DNA from: Hippophae tibetana
Lineage: Eukaryota; Streptophyta; Magnoliopsida; Rosales; Elaeagnaceae
DNA: 64,000 bases
Reading direction: 5' to 3'
NCBI GenBank assembly: GCA_037013495.1
Contig: CM072806.1
Coordinates: 49,193,814 to 49,257,813 of the forward strand
Shown: one piece after another, positions 22,601 through 34,600 of the stretch
Position numbering within the stretch: position 1 is the first letter of the stretch
Layout of the letters: each line of letters begins with the position of its first letter
Notes under the pieces: generated by a model
Database searches by the model: none
What the model saw: the letters and a program-made list of their open reading frames with translations, nothing else
What the model was told of the DNA's origin: nothing
Program-made: the position numbers and the translations under genes

Positions 22601-25600
22601 CTTCCATTATCAGTAACTAGTTCTTTATGGAGTCCAAATAGACAAATAATGTTTTTCCATACAAATCTTTTTTACATCATCTTCTTGTATTCTTGCCGAT
22701 GGTTCTGCCTCCACCCACTTAGAAAAGTAATATGTTGCAACTATTAAGAATTTTATTTGAGTTGTTGCCAACGACAAGGGCCCCACGATGCCCTCCATGT
22801 AAGTGGTAGAGAGGTGAGTAACTGTTGCATATCTTTGGTATTTATCACATTTTTTGGCGTGCATAGTACAATCATTCAAGAGCTTTGGCCAATAGTAACC
22901 TTGTATGATTATTTTTTGACTTAAGATTGTGCCTCCAGAATGGGCTCCACATTTTCTTCCATGGATTTCGTTGACAACGACCTCCGCTTCTTCATCAGTC
23001 AAGCATTTTAACCATAGGCCATTTGCATTTTGCCTATACAATTGATCTTGCAAGATGATGTAGTTCTTTGACTTTACTTCAAGTTTGTGCGCCTTTTTTT
23101 TATCCGTTGACAATACTCCATTTTCTTTAAAAGTTCAAATAAGGATGTACCCATGACTCTTCCCTTACTTGGGTAATGTCGGCTTGTCTTTTTGGCTATT
23201 TGACCCCAACACTAGGCTCATTGATGGCTGAAACTAGCACAATCCTTTTCAAGCTTTCGGAGGCCATTGATGACAAAGTGGCTAAGGCATCTGCGTGGGC
23301 ATTGCTAGTGTATATGTGCTATTTTGAATGTTTGAAACTTTCCTACCCATTCTTTGATTTCGGTCAAGTATCTCTTCATTTTTTCTTCTTTAGCTTCAAA
23401 TGTTCCTATAACCTGATTTACAATCAACCTTGAGTTGTTGTGTTAATTGACGTGTTCAACTCCTAATTCCTTTGATTCTTTTAAAGCTACTAAGACTACC
23501 TAATACTCAACCACGTTATTATTAGCTGGGAAAATTATTCTCACACTCTGTTCTATCATTCCTACTTCAGTGTTAAAATCACAATCCCTATGCCTATGCC
23601 TTTAGCATTACTTTGTCCGTCTGCATAAACTTCCTAACATTTCTACTCCACTAGTGCTCCTTAAGTTTCTACCACTTGTATTATATCCTCTTCCACCCAA
23701 TATGCTATAAGATCAACTATCACTTGCCTTTTGATAACCCTATCATGGTTTAAACTGTATGTCAAACTCGCTAAGATCCATTGCAATATGGGCCAATCTT
23801 CCTAACATGTCTTGCTTTTGCAAGACATTCTTGAGTGAGTGTGACTTAAGGACAACGATAGAATGTCCTCCAAAGTAATGTCTTAACTTTCTTATCGCCA
23901 TCCTTAGGGCAAATGCTTGTTTGTTCAAGACTAGGTACCGTCAAAGCTTGACTAATGTGGTAAATTGGCTATTGCCATTCTCTCATTCTGCAATCAAAAC
24001 AACGCTAAATGTCTTCTCAATGATGTATAGGTAAAGATACAAAACTTTCCCTGGCGTAGGGCTTACCAATATTAGAGCCCATCCTAAGAAGTCCTTAATA
24101 GATTGGAAAGTGGACCCACAATCATCATTCCTTCGTATTCCTTATTTTTCCTCAATAATTGGAAAAATGGCAAGCATTTATATGTACTCTGTACATTTTG
24201 GAATGGCCTTTCCCAACGCTGCAATCCGTCTATTTAATTGTTATACTTCTTTTAATCATATTGGAGATCTCATGTTTGATAGGGTTTTTATTTTTTTACA
24301 AATTGGTCTTTATTCCCTTAACTGGCACAAGAAACCCCAAAAACTTTCCTGATGTGACCCCAAAAACACACTTCGTAGGGTTGAATTTCATGTTATATCG
24401 TCTTAGTATTCCAAGTCTCCTCCAAATCACCTAAATACTTCTCACTTTTCCCAAATCTTGTCATGATGTCATCCATATATACCTCCATGTTTTTACCCAA
24501 TTATCTTTTGAACATTCTGTTAACGAGGCATTGGTATATTGCACTAGTATTCTTTAGTCCAAACGGCATCCTTATGTAACAAAATGTGCCCTCTTCTACA
24601 ATGAAGGAAGTTTTTTCTTCGTCCTCCGAATGCATCCTGATTTAGTGGTATCCTGAGTAACCATCCATAAAGCTCATGAGATTGAAATCAACAATAGCAT
24701 CAACCAGTTGTTCTATGCTTAACAAGAGGAAACAATCTTTTGGAGTGACTTTGTTTACATCCGTGAAGTATACACACGTCATTGGGTTTCCTCCTATTTT
24801 TGGAGCCAAACAACATTAGATAACCAAGTAGGGTAATCAACTTCCCTGACCCATTTGACCTCCTTTAACGAGCTAACCTAATTTTTAATCAAGATATTTT
24901 TCTCCCTTGTGAATTTTCGTTTTCTTTGCTTTACAGTCCTTGCCTACAAATTGACATTAATTTTATGTCATGATTTTTGGATCTTACCCCCATCATTTCT
25001 ACGGGACTTTAGGTAAACACATCATTATTTGCCCTCAAACAGGCAGTCAAGCTTGTCTTCAATTCTTCCTCTAATTTAACGTTTTTCTTAACCCATTGTG
25101 TTTCCTACTCTCCTACTTACACCATTTCAAGCTCTGAGTCCACGATATTGATCAGGTCCAACCTGCTTATCTTTGCAAGTTGCTTGATCTTTAAAGGCTA
25201 TTTTGCTTATAACCCTTTGAAAGCTAAGATATAATAGCAACAAGTTATCTCCTAGTCGTCTTTCACAGTTCCTATCCCTAAAGCCATAGGTATTTAATTA
25301 CCTAGTGTAAGGTAGAGAGTACGGCTTACAATCTGTGTAACTAAGGTCTTCCTAAGATAATATTATAAAGAGATAGAATATGCAACACCACGAAATTGGT
25401 TAGCACAATTGCTCCTGGTAACGATTCTGGGAGCCTTATAGTACCATTGACATCGTCATACTCTTACTAAAACCTACTAACGGTAGCACTTTTCTTGCGA
25501 TTTCTGTTGGCTAGGCCCCATTACCTGTAGTTTAGCAAGATACATCATGTTTGAAGAGCTACCATTGTCAATTAGAAGTCTCCTTATTTCACATCCGACC

Positions 25601-28600
25601 ACCTATACAGTAATGACCAAAAGGTGGTTAGGTCATGGTTCGACATTGTACACAGTGTGGAACACCTCGGCATTCCCTAACATGTCTCTTTTGCGAATTT
25701 CTGTATAAGCCAAACATGTTAGATCCTACGTGAATGGTGTGTAAAGTTCTCACATTCCTATCAACGATTCCAGGCTATTCTTCTACTTTCTCTGATTGGG
25801 GTCTTCATTGACAAGTTCCCTTAAGTGACCTCTAGATAGCAACAACTCCATCTCGCGTTTGAGGTGTATGGAGTCACTTATCTAGTGTCCCATGTCCTTG
25901 TGAAACGAGTAGTATCTTATGTGGTCTTTGTTTAGGATTTGCATCTGAGGCGGCCATCTCACCTGGTCGTTCCTCTCCATGCTTTGGATTGCCTCAACCA
26001 AAGACACACGGAATAAAAGTCCTCAAAATGGTGACAAGGATCTCCCACATGGGCTTATACGTCTAACCTCTAACATTCTATGAATGAATGGAGATTGAAC
26101 AGGTCTCTCTCAATTATGAGCTAGTTTCACCTCCTTTACAACTTTCTTCTCTTCCAGGTTCTTTTTAAACCTGAGATTTTTCTACCAACTCCATATCCAA
26201 GTTTACAAATTTCTAGGCTTCCGCATACATGGTCTCTAAAGATCTAAGTGTCATTTTAGTCAACTTTGCAAACAGTCCAAAAAATTTAATTGCTCTTTTT
26301 CGAAATGCTTCTATGGCATGGAGCTAGGACACCCTGAAATTTCCAACTTTTTCGCCTTGAATCTCTTCATATAGCTCTCTATAGTTTCCTTGGGACTGTG
26401 GACGATGGAAAATAAGTGATGGGCCTTGTTCATGGGTTTATTACTCTCACAATGAGTAACAAAGGCTTTTACCAAGGATTTTGAAAATCTACGAGATCAC
26501 AACGTTATTCTTCAACAAGAAAAGCTGGGGGCCTCACGATGGGAATCAAAATATTTGAGAATAAATCCTACAGAGGGTTGCAATGTACTAGGGTTCCAAA
26601 GTCCCCAAATGACTCAAGCCATCTCCTGTTTATTCTATAAGCCATGTTTACATGGCCAGACCTGACTACCCTAAGTGCAGGACCTAGGGTGCATATTGAG
26701 CCATAAGTATAGTTATCAGTCTGACATAGATGCTAGGGCTAGTAATAGTAGTGTAGGCTTGCTCACACGGGCTAGATGATGTGCAAATTGGGGTGTCTCT
26801 CACCGATCTTGTTCTCCGCGCTATGGTTTGAGATTATTGACATGTTAGGCGGTGATCTCACTCTAGTCCAATTCCCTGGATGTTCCACAAGGTCATAGAT
26901 CTTTTATACGGGCTTCTCAACAACCTAGTATTCGCTGATTCTTGATCATGGGAACGAGCTCATTGGTTCTTAAAACGGGTTAAAGCATGCGGTCATAAGG
27001 CTTCTCTAAGGGCTCGAGTCACCATTGGGCTCTAATAATGTGCCCAAGCATCGAGTTGCATGTTAGGTTGACCAACGGGCCCATTGGGCGATGTGTATAG
27101 CTATCATGTGGTCTCAATGATGTATGCCCAAACACTCTTAATTATTAATTTTTTGGGTCAAATCTTATTGTCTCTGTTATTAATTTGTTTAGCTTATTTG
27201 ATTTCTTTGAAAATTAGCAAATTGGAACTTTAAGCAGGTTTCCCTTGTTAGAAAAAGGGCAAATTTTCACAATCTGTGACACTCAAAAAATGAACTTATT
27301 ATCCTTGTTAAAAATGCCCTCTCCTTCTCACATGATACAAATTTGACATTTTTTTAATTTTTTGTCCTTTTAGTATAACTTTTGAAAGTTAATGGGCTTG
27401 TAGTACCACACTTAATAGTAATGAACTTGTGTATACTTGTGACATAGTTCGTGTTTCTTCTACCCTTTATCCACAAAACTTCATAACTTCACATTTAAAA
27501 ACTTTGACCTTGAACGTCCTACTTAGAGGAAGAGAGAAAAATCTGTATTTTTAATTTCAATAAAGACATCACATCTGCATGAGATCAGAAGCTTTACCAA
27601 CAGATACAATAATTTGAACTGTCCCATGGGTCTCACCAGCCCTCTTGAGGTAGGCACTTGCTGCAGCTCTGAAAAAAATACAGAAATTTAAAGGCAAGAT
27701 CAGTAATGAAACTAATTTTCTAAGAGTGATAGAAACAGGAAAGAGCAACAACACACCAAGGGTGAAAACACACTCATGCATTCAAAATTTTAAATCAATA
27801 CATATAGTGGATTTTATATTTTGCAGATTTTAGTAAAAGGTTGAAAATCAAAGGATATACTTGAATACAACTAGCTTGAAGAGCAAAAGTTCACATGATA
27901 CCTCTAGAAAAAGTGTTGTATAATGGTTGGATTTTGAATATGAATATTTTGTCTTGGAAATTAAAAGGACAAGTTGTTATCACAAGATGCCGAAAATTAA
28001 GTTAGCAAAGTTGCAGAGTGCATGAAATATAAAGCTGATTATTCTAAACAAATTTGATATTACTATATATGTCAGGACTATGATTGGATTTTCAAATGTC
28101 CCAATACTCCACTATTTAAAGTGTAAAAGTCACTAAGCTCAGAACAGAAAAAGTTACTACAGAGAATGAAGACAGTTAACAAATCTGGAGTAGCAATGTG
28201 ATGTAATCCAGGAGACAAAATAAGGAAATGTTTGGAACATCTGCCTCATTTAGAGCAAACATTCTCTGGGACTAATCCAATCTTTAATTGGAAAAGAAAC
28301 TCATTGGCTTACCTATCAAATGATTGTGGTTCTCCACCAACCATGAGCAAGATATCCCCTAGAAGTACTCGGAGTTTGCTCTGGTCAAAGTTAATTCCAG
28401 CATAGCCAGCAGCAGCTGCAATGCGACCCCAATTCGGATCTCTTCCATATACTGCAGCCTAGTAGAGATCATAAACAGAAAATTAGAAATGACTAAACTG
28501 AACCATCATAAGATGGTATGGTGGGTATGACACCTTAACAAGAGAAGAAGATGCCACGGAGCGTGCTATTTTTGCTGCTTCAGCCTCACCGTCAGCACCA

Positions 28601-31600
28601 GTAACTGTTACCTGAACATCAAAGTCAACTAATATTTTGACAGATAAATTGTGAAATTCCCCTCAAGTCATCCCTTAAGAATATGAAAAACAATATTATT
28701 GGCAGGATCTGTTATCTAACAATAGGTCAGAAACACTGCACATTCAACAGGATATTATTGTATTGGTAAACCCTAAGAATGATTGGAATTCTTTTAACAG
28801 GATTGATTGGTACCCACCAGTTTTTTCAAAGTCATCTTTATTATTTTTTGTCACCAATTAAATAATGTCACACAGGAAGAAGATAGTAGTTGAAATTAAA
28901 TATCCAACTTGATAAAGTAAAAAAATCTGTAATGCATGTTATTCAGCTCAGAGAAGCCTGATTCTTAAATAAGAAGTCAACCTCAATCAGGCATGTTGCT
29001 CCTTCACCATCCCATGCAATAGATTTGGCAAGACCTTGCATTACCTGGAAACAATACACAAACTATGAATGCATTGAATACAAGAACTTGCCTAAGAGAA
29101 TACAAGTTTGTGCCCTAAACAGAGTTTTAATACACATGAATGCGAAGAGAACACATCTTATAATCTTATCTTATAACTCTTATAACACTATAAAGGAACG
29201 AGTTTGCACTTTCATATGAAAATGATTATTATAACCCTAAAAGTTACATATCATATATTGATTATTGAGGTCTATTATAAATATCGATACATTTCCGCAT
29301 ATAACTTAATCCAATTATATATGTATTAAATATATCATACATTCTGGCATTCTTCGAAATTTTAATGTTTTTAATTAAAATTAATTATTTTTAGAATAAT
29401 AAATTAAAAACATAATGGCTTATTTAGGAATTAAAAACTATAATTTTAAAAGTCTTCAGTTATAAAATTATTTAATCATCATTTCTTAATACCATTTTAT
29501 ACAATTAAAAAATTTACAGATTATATATAATTATTTTAGTCACATTTCTTTATAATTATTTTAGTCACATTTCTTCAAAACCTTGATATATTTTTAATTA
29601 AAATTAATTCCTTTTAGAATAATAAATAATAGGCAATATGACTTAATTATAAATTAAGAAATAAAATTCTAAGAGGCTTCAGTTTAAATTATTTAACCAC
29701 CCTTTGATATATCTATTTTTTAATATTTTTAAATAAAAATATTTTTTTAGTATAATAAATAATGGAAATTTTTGGTATAATAAATAATGGAAATAGTGAC
29801 TTAATTATAAATTAAAAACTAAAATTCTAAAATACTTCAGGTAGGATTATTTAATCACATATTCGTAATTTTCGCTTTCAATATTCTTAATTGATTAATT
29901 ATTTGGAATAATAAATAAAAGACATAATGCCTTAATTATGAATTAAAAACTAGAATTCTAAAAGACTTTAGTTAGAATTATATAATCATCACTTCATAAT
30001 TTTCGTTTTTATAAATGAAATGATCATAAATATTTTTGCTATTTTCGTGAATAAAATATTTACTAGTAAACTTATTTTTAAATTGGCTATCAAGTCTATT
30101 AAACAATAGTTGAAAAAACGTCAGAATTTTAAATAGTCGTACTTCAGGTATATATGTTATAACTATAACACATAAGATTACACTCACCATTTAATAGCAC
30201 ATGTTTATAAATCTGGAATTATTTTTGTTCCTAAAATATAGAATAAGATATACTCTAAATTATACCTTAAATATTTAACCTAAAAGATAGCATAAAATAT
30301 ACTTTAAATGAACTCTTTTTTAAATGGGAATTTTCATAATTAATGAATCTATTTTAAAAGAACTTTTTTTTACATAGGAGTTTTCTTAATTAGTAAATAT
30401 TACTAATCATATTTATAATAGAAAAGATATTTACCAATCATATAGGAGTCTTTTTAATTAATGAGTATTACTAATCATATTTGTAATAAAAAAGATATTT
30501 ATCAATTACATAGGATTAAGGGTTTTAATTTTTACTATAAATAAAATCTATTGCTCATTGTTTCAATCAACCACACGAGCATTATTCTATTCTTAATTTC
30601 TCTCTTGTTTTACAAATATAAAATCATAATTATTTAGGCTTCTTTATTTAGTTAATCTATCAAATATTGGTGGTTATGTTTGATTGATTAATAAGCCTAA
30701 TTAGTTATGATATTTTGATAATATATTTTTATTGCTTCTTCTTTACTTTTGTTCTTAAATTGTTAGATCAAATAATTGTTTTTATCATATCATAGTTATT
30801 TGATTTGATTATTAATCTTTAAAGAACTATTTTTTTAACTTGTGTTTGATCTTTTTGCTCTAAGATTTACTAATTGATTTTATTTAAGTGACATATATTT
30901 TGAATCATCTAGTTAGGATTATTCATTATTAAATCTATTCTAGAACACACACGAACACTTGTGTATTTGTGCTAACCATTTTGCAATTAATTTGAAAACG
31001 TATCTGATTGGCAGGAAACTTATTGGAACGTTGGTCTGTAAACCGCTCATGCTAACATTAAAAACTGTGAAAACAGAACAGGGACTCATAAGTAAGGTAC
31101 ATTGGGGTTGTATCCTAAGAAGGGTCGCATAAGACTGAGTTTGTACTTGAACATTTGTTTTTCATAGTGGAAAGTTAGATGATCCGATAGACTAGTGATT
31201 TTCTTCTTAAGTCATGGTTGTGACCTAAGTTGTTTCTACCTAAAAATATAGCGTGTTATTTTTTTATTTCTGCACTTTATTTTTACATACGATTACATGT
31301 CTGACCACTGTGTTTAAGTTATTAAATTATAAATTGATAAAAATTAAAAATAACATATTCACCACTAAGTTAATTAGGTCCATATCTTATGAACTTTCAA
31401 TAAAATTAAAAATTTATAGATTGCATATAATTACTTTGATAATATTTCTTCAAAACTTTAATATTAATTAAAATTAATTCTTTTTGGAATAATAAATAAC
31501 ATAATGGCGTAATTATGAATTAACTAGAATTTCAAAAGTCTTCGGTTAGGATTATTTAATCACTCTTTTAAATTTTCTTTTTATAAAATTTAAAAAATTA

Positions 31601-34600
31601 TGGATTTTATATAATTATTTTGATCATACTTTTTCAAAATTTTAATGTTTTTAATTAAAATTAATTATTTTTAGAAGAATAAATAATAATCATTAAAAAC
31701 TATAATTTCAAAAGCCTTTAATTTGGATTATTTAATTAAAATTTCATAAATTCTTTTTATACAAAATTAAAATAGTTACATATTGCATCTAGTCATTTCA
31801 GTCAAAATTATTTTAAAATTCAATGTTTTTAATTAAAATTAATTATTGGTAGAAGAATAAATAACTAACATAATCACTTATTTAAGAATGAAAAATTAGA
31901 ATTAGAAAAGTCTTTAGTTTTGATTATTAAATCACAATTTTTTTTAATTTTCTTTATAAAATTAAAATAATTAGATATCATTTAGTTTAATTTTATTTAT
32001 TTATTTTTATTGATTTTACATTTCATTATTATTATTTAAATTTAATTACATATTTGAAGATAATAAAGATCTAAAATTTTAGAAACATATCATCTAAAAA
32101 CTCTTAAATTTAAATTAAGATTTATTTAAATCAAATTTAAATTAATATATATATTTATCACGGCCAAAAGGATATAGAATCCTCTGCACAGTTTCCATAT
32201 TTATATATATATAGAAGGACCAGAGAAGGGGATAGGGATAGGATATATATTTATAAAAGGGAAATTAAAAAAGAGAGGAGGCGCTGAGGGTTTGTGAGAT
32301 ATATATATATAAATCAAAAGAGTGAAACGGGGTGAGCAGAATAACAGAGGAGACGGCCACAGTTTGGAGAATAAGAAAACAAAATAAAAAAAAGATCGCG
32401 AAGAGACCAAAAAAATAATAATCAAGCGGCCGACAACAGGAAGGAGAGAAAAACTGCGCAGAAACAAACGGAGAAAGATAAACGAGAGAAAATTAAAGCG
32501 AAAGCAGATTCTATTGCGAGTCAATTTTCTTTCCATTCCTCTCAGAAAATTATGGTGAATTCGTTTATGTTAAATTTAATTTTTAGCATGGACTAATTTT
32601 TCTTTATATTAGGAAAAATATGTAATTTAATTCTAAACTATGCTTGATTTTCTGTGTTAATTTGAATTATCTCTCTTTATGTTTGTTTGATTTATTCTGA
32701 ATTTAATGCTTTTAATTAACTGGTCATTATTTAGATGATTTTAATCTTATGATTTACTATAAAGATGATTTTAGTCTTGTGATTTACTATCAAAAGAAAG
32801 AATTATAGAATAGATCTGGAATATTTCGGCATAGGTAAATATAAAGATCGAAAGACTTGTATGAACCTGTGTAGTATTAAAAATCATTGAACTTAATGTT
32901 TTTTTGCTCTATTAAATTGCATACTCTTGTGTAAATTAATGAATAAGATTATTTCAAATTGACTATCGAAAGAGACTTTTGGATATTTTTGAAGATTACT
33001 AACAAGCAGAGAGAATTAAATTCAATTAGCTAGATGAGTAAAACATAATGATGGATTAGGTGAAATCGATTTCCTAGAAATTGTTTTCCTATTAATTTCA
33101 TCTTTGAATAATATCTTTATTTTCTTTTGTGCATTTTTCTTTAAATTAATTTTATTTTATATTTCAATTACAATAACCTGAGTGAATTTTCTAGATAAAA
33201 TTGAGATTAGTACAATTTTGGTATTTGTCAAAAGTAAGTTACCAATTCCTGAAGATGATACTCTTCTTATCATTTTATTATAAAACTACCATACTATGCA
33301 CTTGTAGTTTTCCACCGATCACTAAGTCCAATTTTTTTTATTATATTATTTTATTTGTATTTTTTTATTCACCTTAAAATTTACAACTTTTAATGCTATA
33401 AAAAGCAAGTTATCAAATTAATTACAGTTAAATTTTCACTTGCTTCACAATATTCGTAATAATTATAAAATTTTGTACTTTTAGAACTCATGAGTACTAA
33501 ATTTTCTTCATATATATATTTTACATATTTTCTATACCTATTTATAAAGCACTGATCAAGAAAAATATTTTATTTTTTGACTTTTTATAATGTTACTTTC
33601 AAATATTCAGACATAGTAATAAAATATCGTTACTAAAAATAAACTACGTATTATGTGTTTATACAATTAATACTTGTTTTTATGATTTGGTTAAAATATT
33701 GTCATAAAAATCTATTATCATAAATAAAAATATTTTTCTATTTAATTCACAAGTGCAAATTTTCAGGTGTGACTAGTTAAAGCAAATGTAACAAAAAACT
33801 GTTACCTTTTTAGTAACATCAGAATTTAAATGCTCGGTGCAGTACATTTAAACCACAAAGAAATCTGAAAGAGGTGATTTGTTCCCAACTTACGACATCA
33901 AGGCATTCTTGAAGTTGTCTTGCTTCATAACTGTTCAAGGAAGATATCCTGGTTGACCCAGATAACCCACTAGCCAAAGCAATGACAGTGTCATTAGTAC
34001 TTGTATCTCCATCTACCTGAAATGACATCTCCCAAAATGAAGTTTGGCACGGATCAAACCCTATAGCATTATGGGGATGATCAATAGTATATTAGACAGA
34101 GAGTTGCACATGTACATATGCCACCCATGAAATAGAACTCATGAACTTGGGATAATGTGATCAGGTAATGGGTATACATAAAACAAAAGATTAAGCACAA
34201 TATAACGTGTTATGCATACATACGAATTAAAATATGTGGATATGTAGGATTATTATTTAGCTTAGTGATAGTTTCAGCTAATACTTAAGATTAAAAGCTC
34301 AACATCTAATGTTAATCTAGCTCAGCCATCAAATACATTTGAATACTATATGCTTTAAAAGCAATAAGGCTGTAAAATACATGACTTACAGTTATTTGAT
34401 TGAAGCTTCGATTCACAGCGACCTGAACTAGTTTCCTCCACACATCACTAGTAACCATGGCATCAGTTGTTATTAACTGGAGCATAAATCATTATTGAAA
34501 ACAGAATTATGTTGTAATCTCATAAAAAATATCGAGAGAAAGAATTCAAAACCCTTACACCAAGCATGGTAGCCATATTTGGGTGGATCATCCCAGAACC

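Larger units (their letters stand above)
20359..27134 (-). mobile_element. Tat-lineage Ty3-Gypsy retrotransposon in ArgJ intron 16
   Basis: LTRs at 26,556-27,134 (5') and 20,359-20,940 (3') share the AGAATAAATCCTAC start and the GTGGTCTCAATGRTGTATG end. They are flanked by CTCGT and CTCTT, a near-perfect 5-bp duplication. Parts on the minus strand are gag (about 26,500-26,000), protease (about 25,600-25,300), reverse transcriptase with VYMDDI (about 24,900-24,430), Gypsy RNase H, a second archaeal-type RNase H (about 23,530-23,250) and integrase (23,113-22,300). Two RNase H domains mark the Tat lineage. The LTRs are only about 80% alike by eye, so the insertion is old. It is broken, with many interruptions. 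Confidence 0.9.
19926..27472. mobile_element. Mutator-like non-autonomous element with long terminal inverted repeats, split by an LTR retrotransposon
   Basis: The inward-reading ends match: AGATAAAGAGTA at 19,926 and GGATAAAGGGTA from 27,472. They continue with similarity for about 130 bp, including GTCCATTAACTATCAAAA (left) and GCCCATTAACTTTCAAAA (right). Flanks ATAAAACTT (19,917-19,925) and ACAAAACTT (27,473-27,481) fit a 9-bp target-site duplication with one difference, as Mutator-like elements make. Without the retrotransposon the element would be about 0.8 kb. It lies in ArgJ intron 16 and has no coding capacity. Confidence 0.6.

Noticed and set aside
27569-27597. ArgJ ending at 27,569 as the true C-terminus
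   Set aside because: The last eight codons are intron sequence after a good GTAAAG donor; the conserved tail is found in the exon at 19,520-19,602.
32201-32536. 111-residue minus-strand open frame in ArgJ intron 12
   Set aside because: Low-complexity Phe/Leu/Ser text that is the reverse of the purine-rich leader of a solo LTR; no domain.
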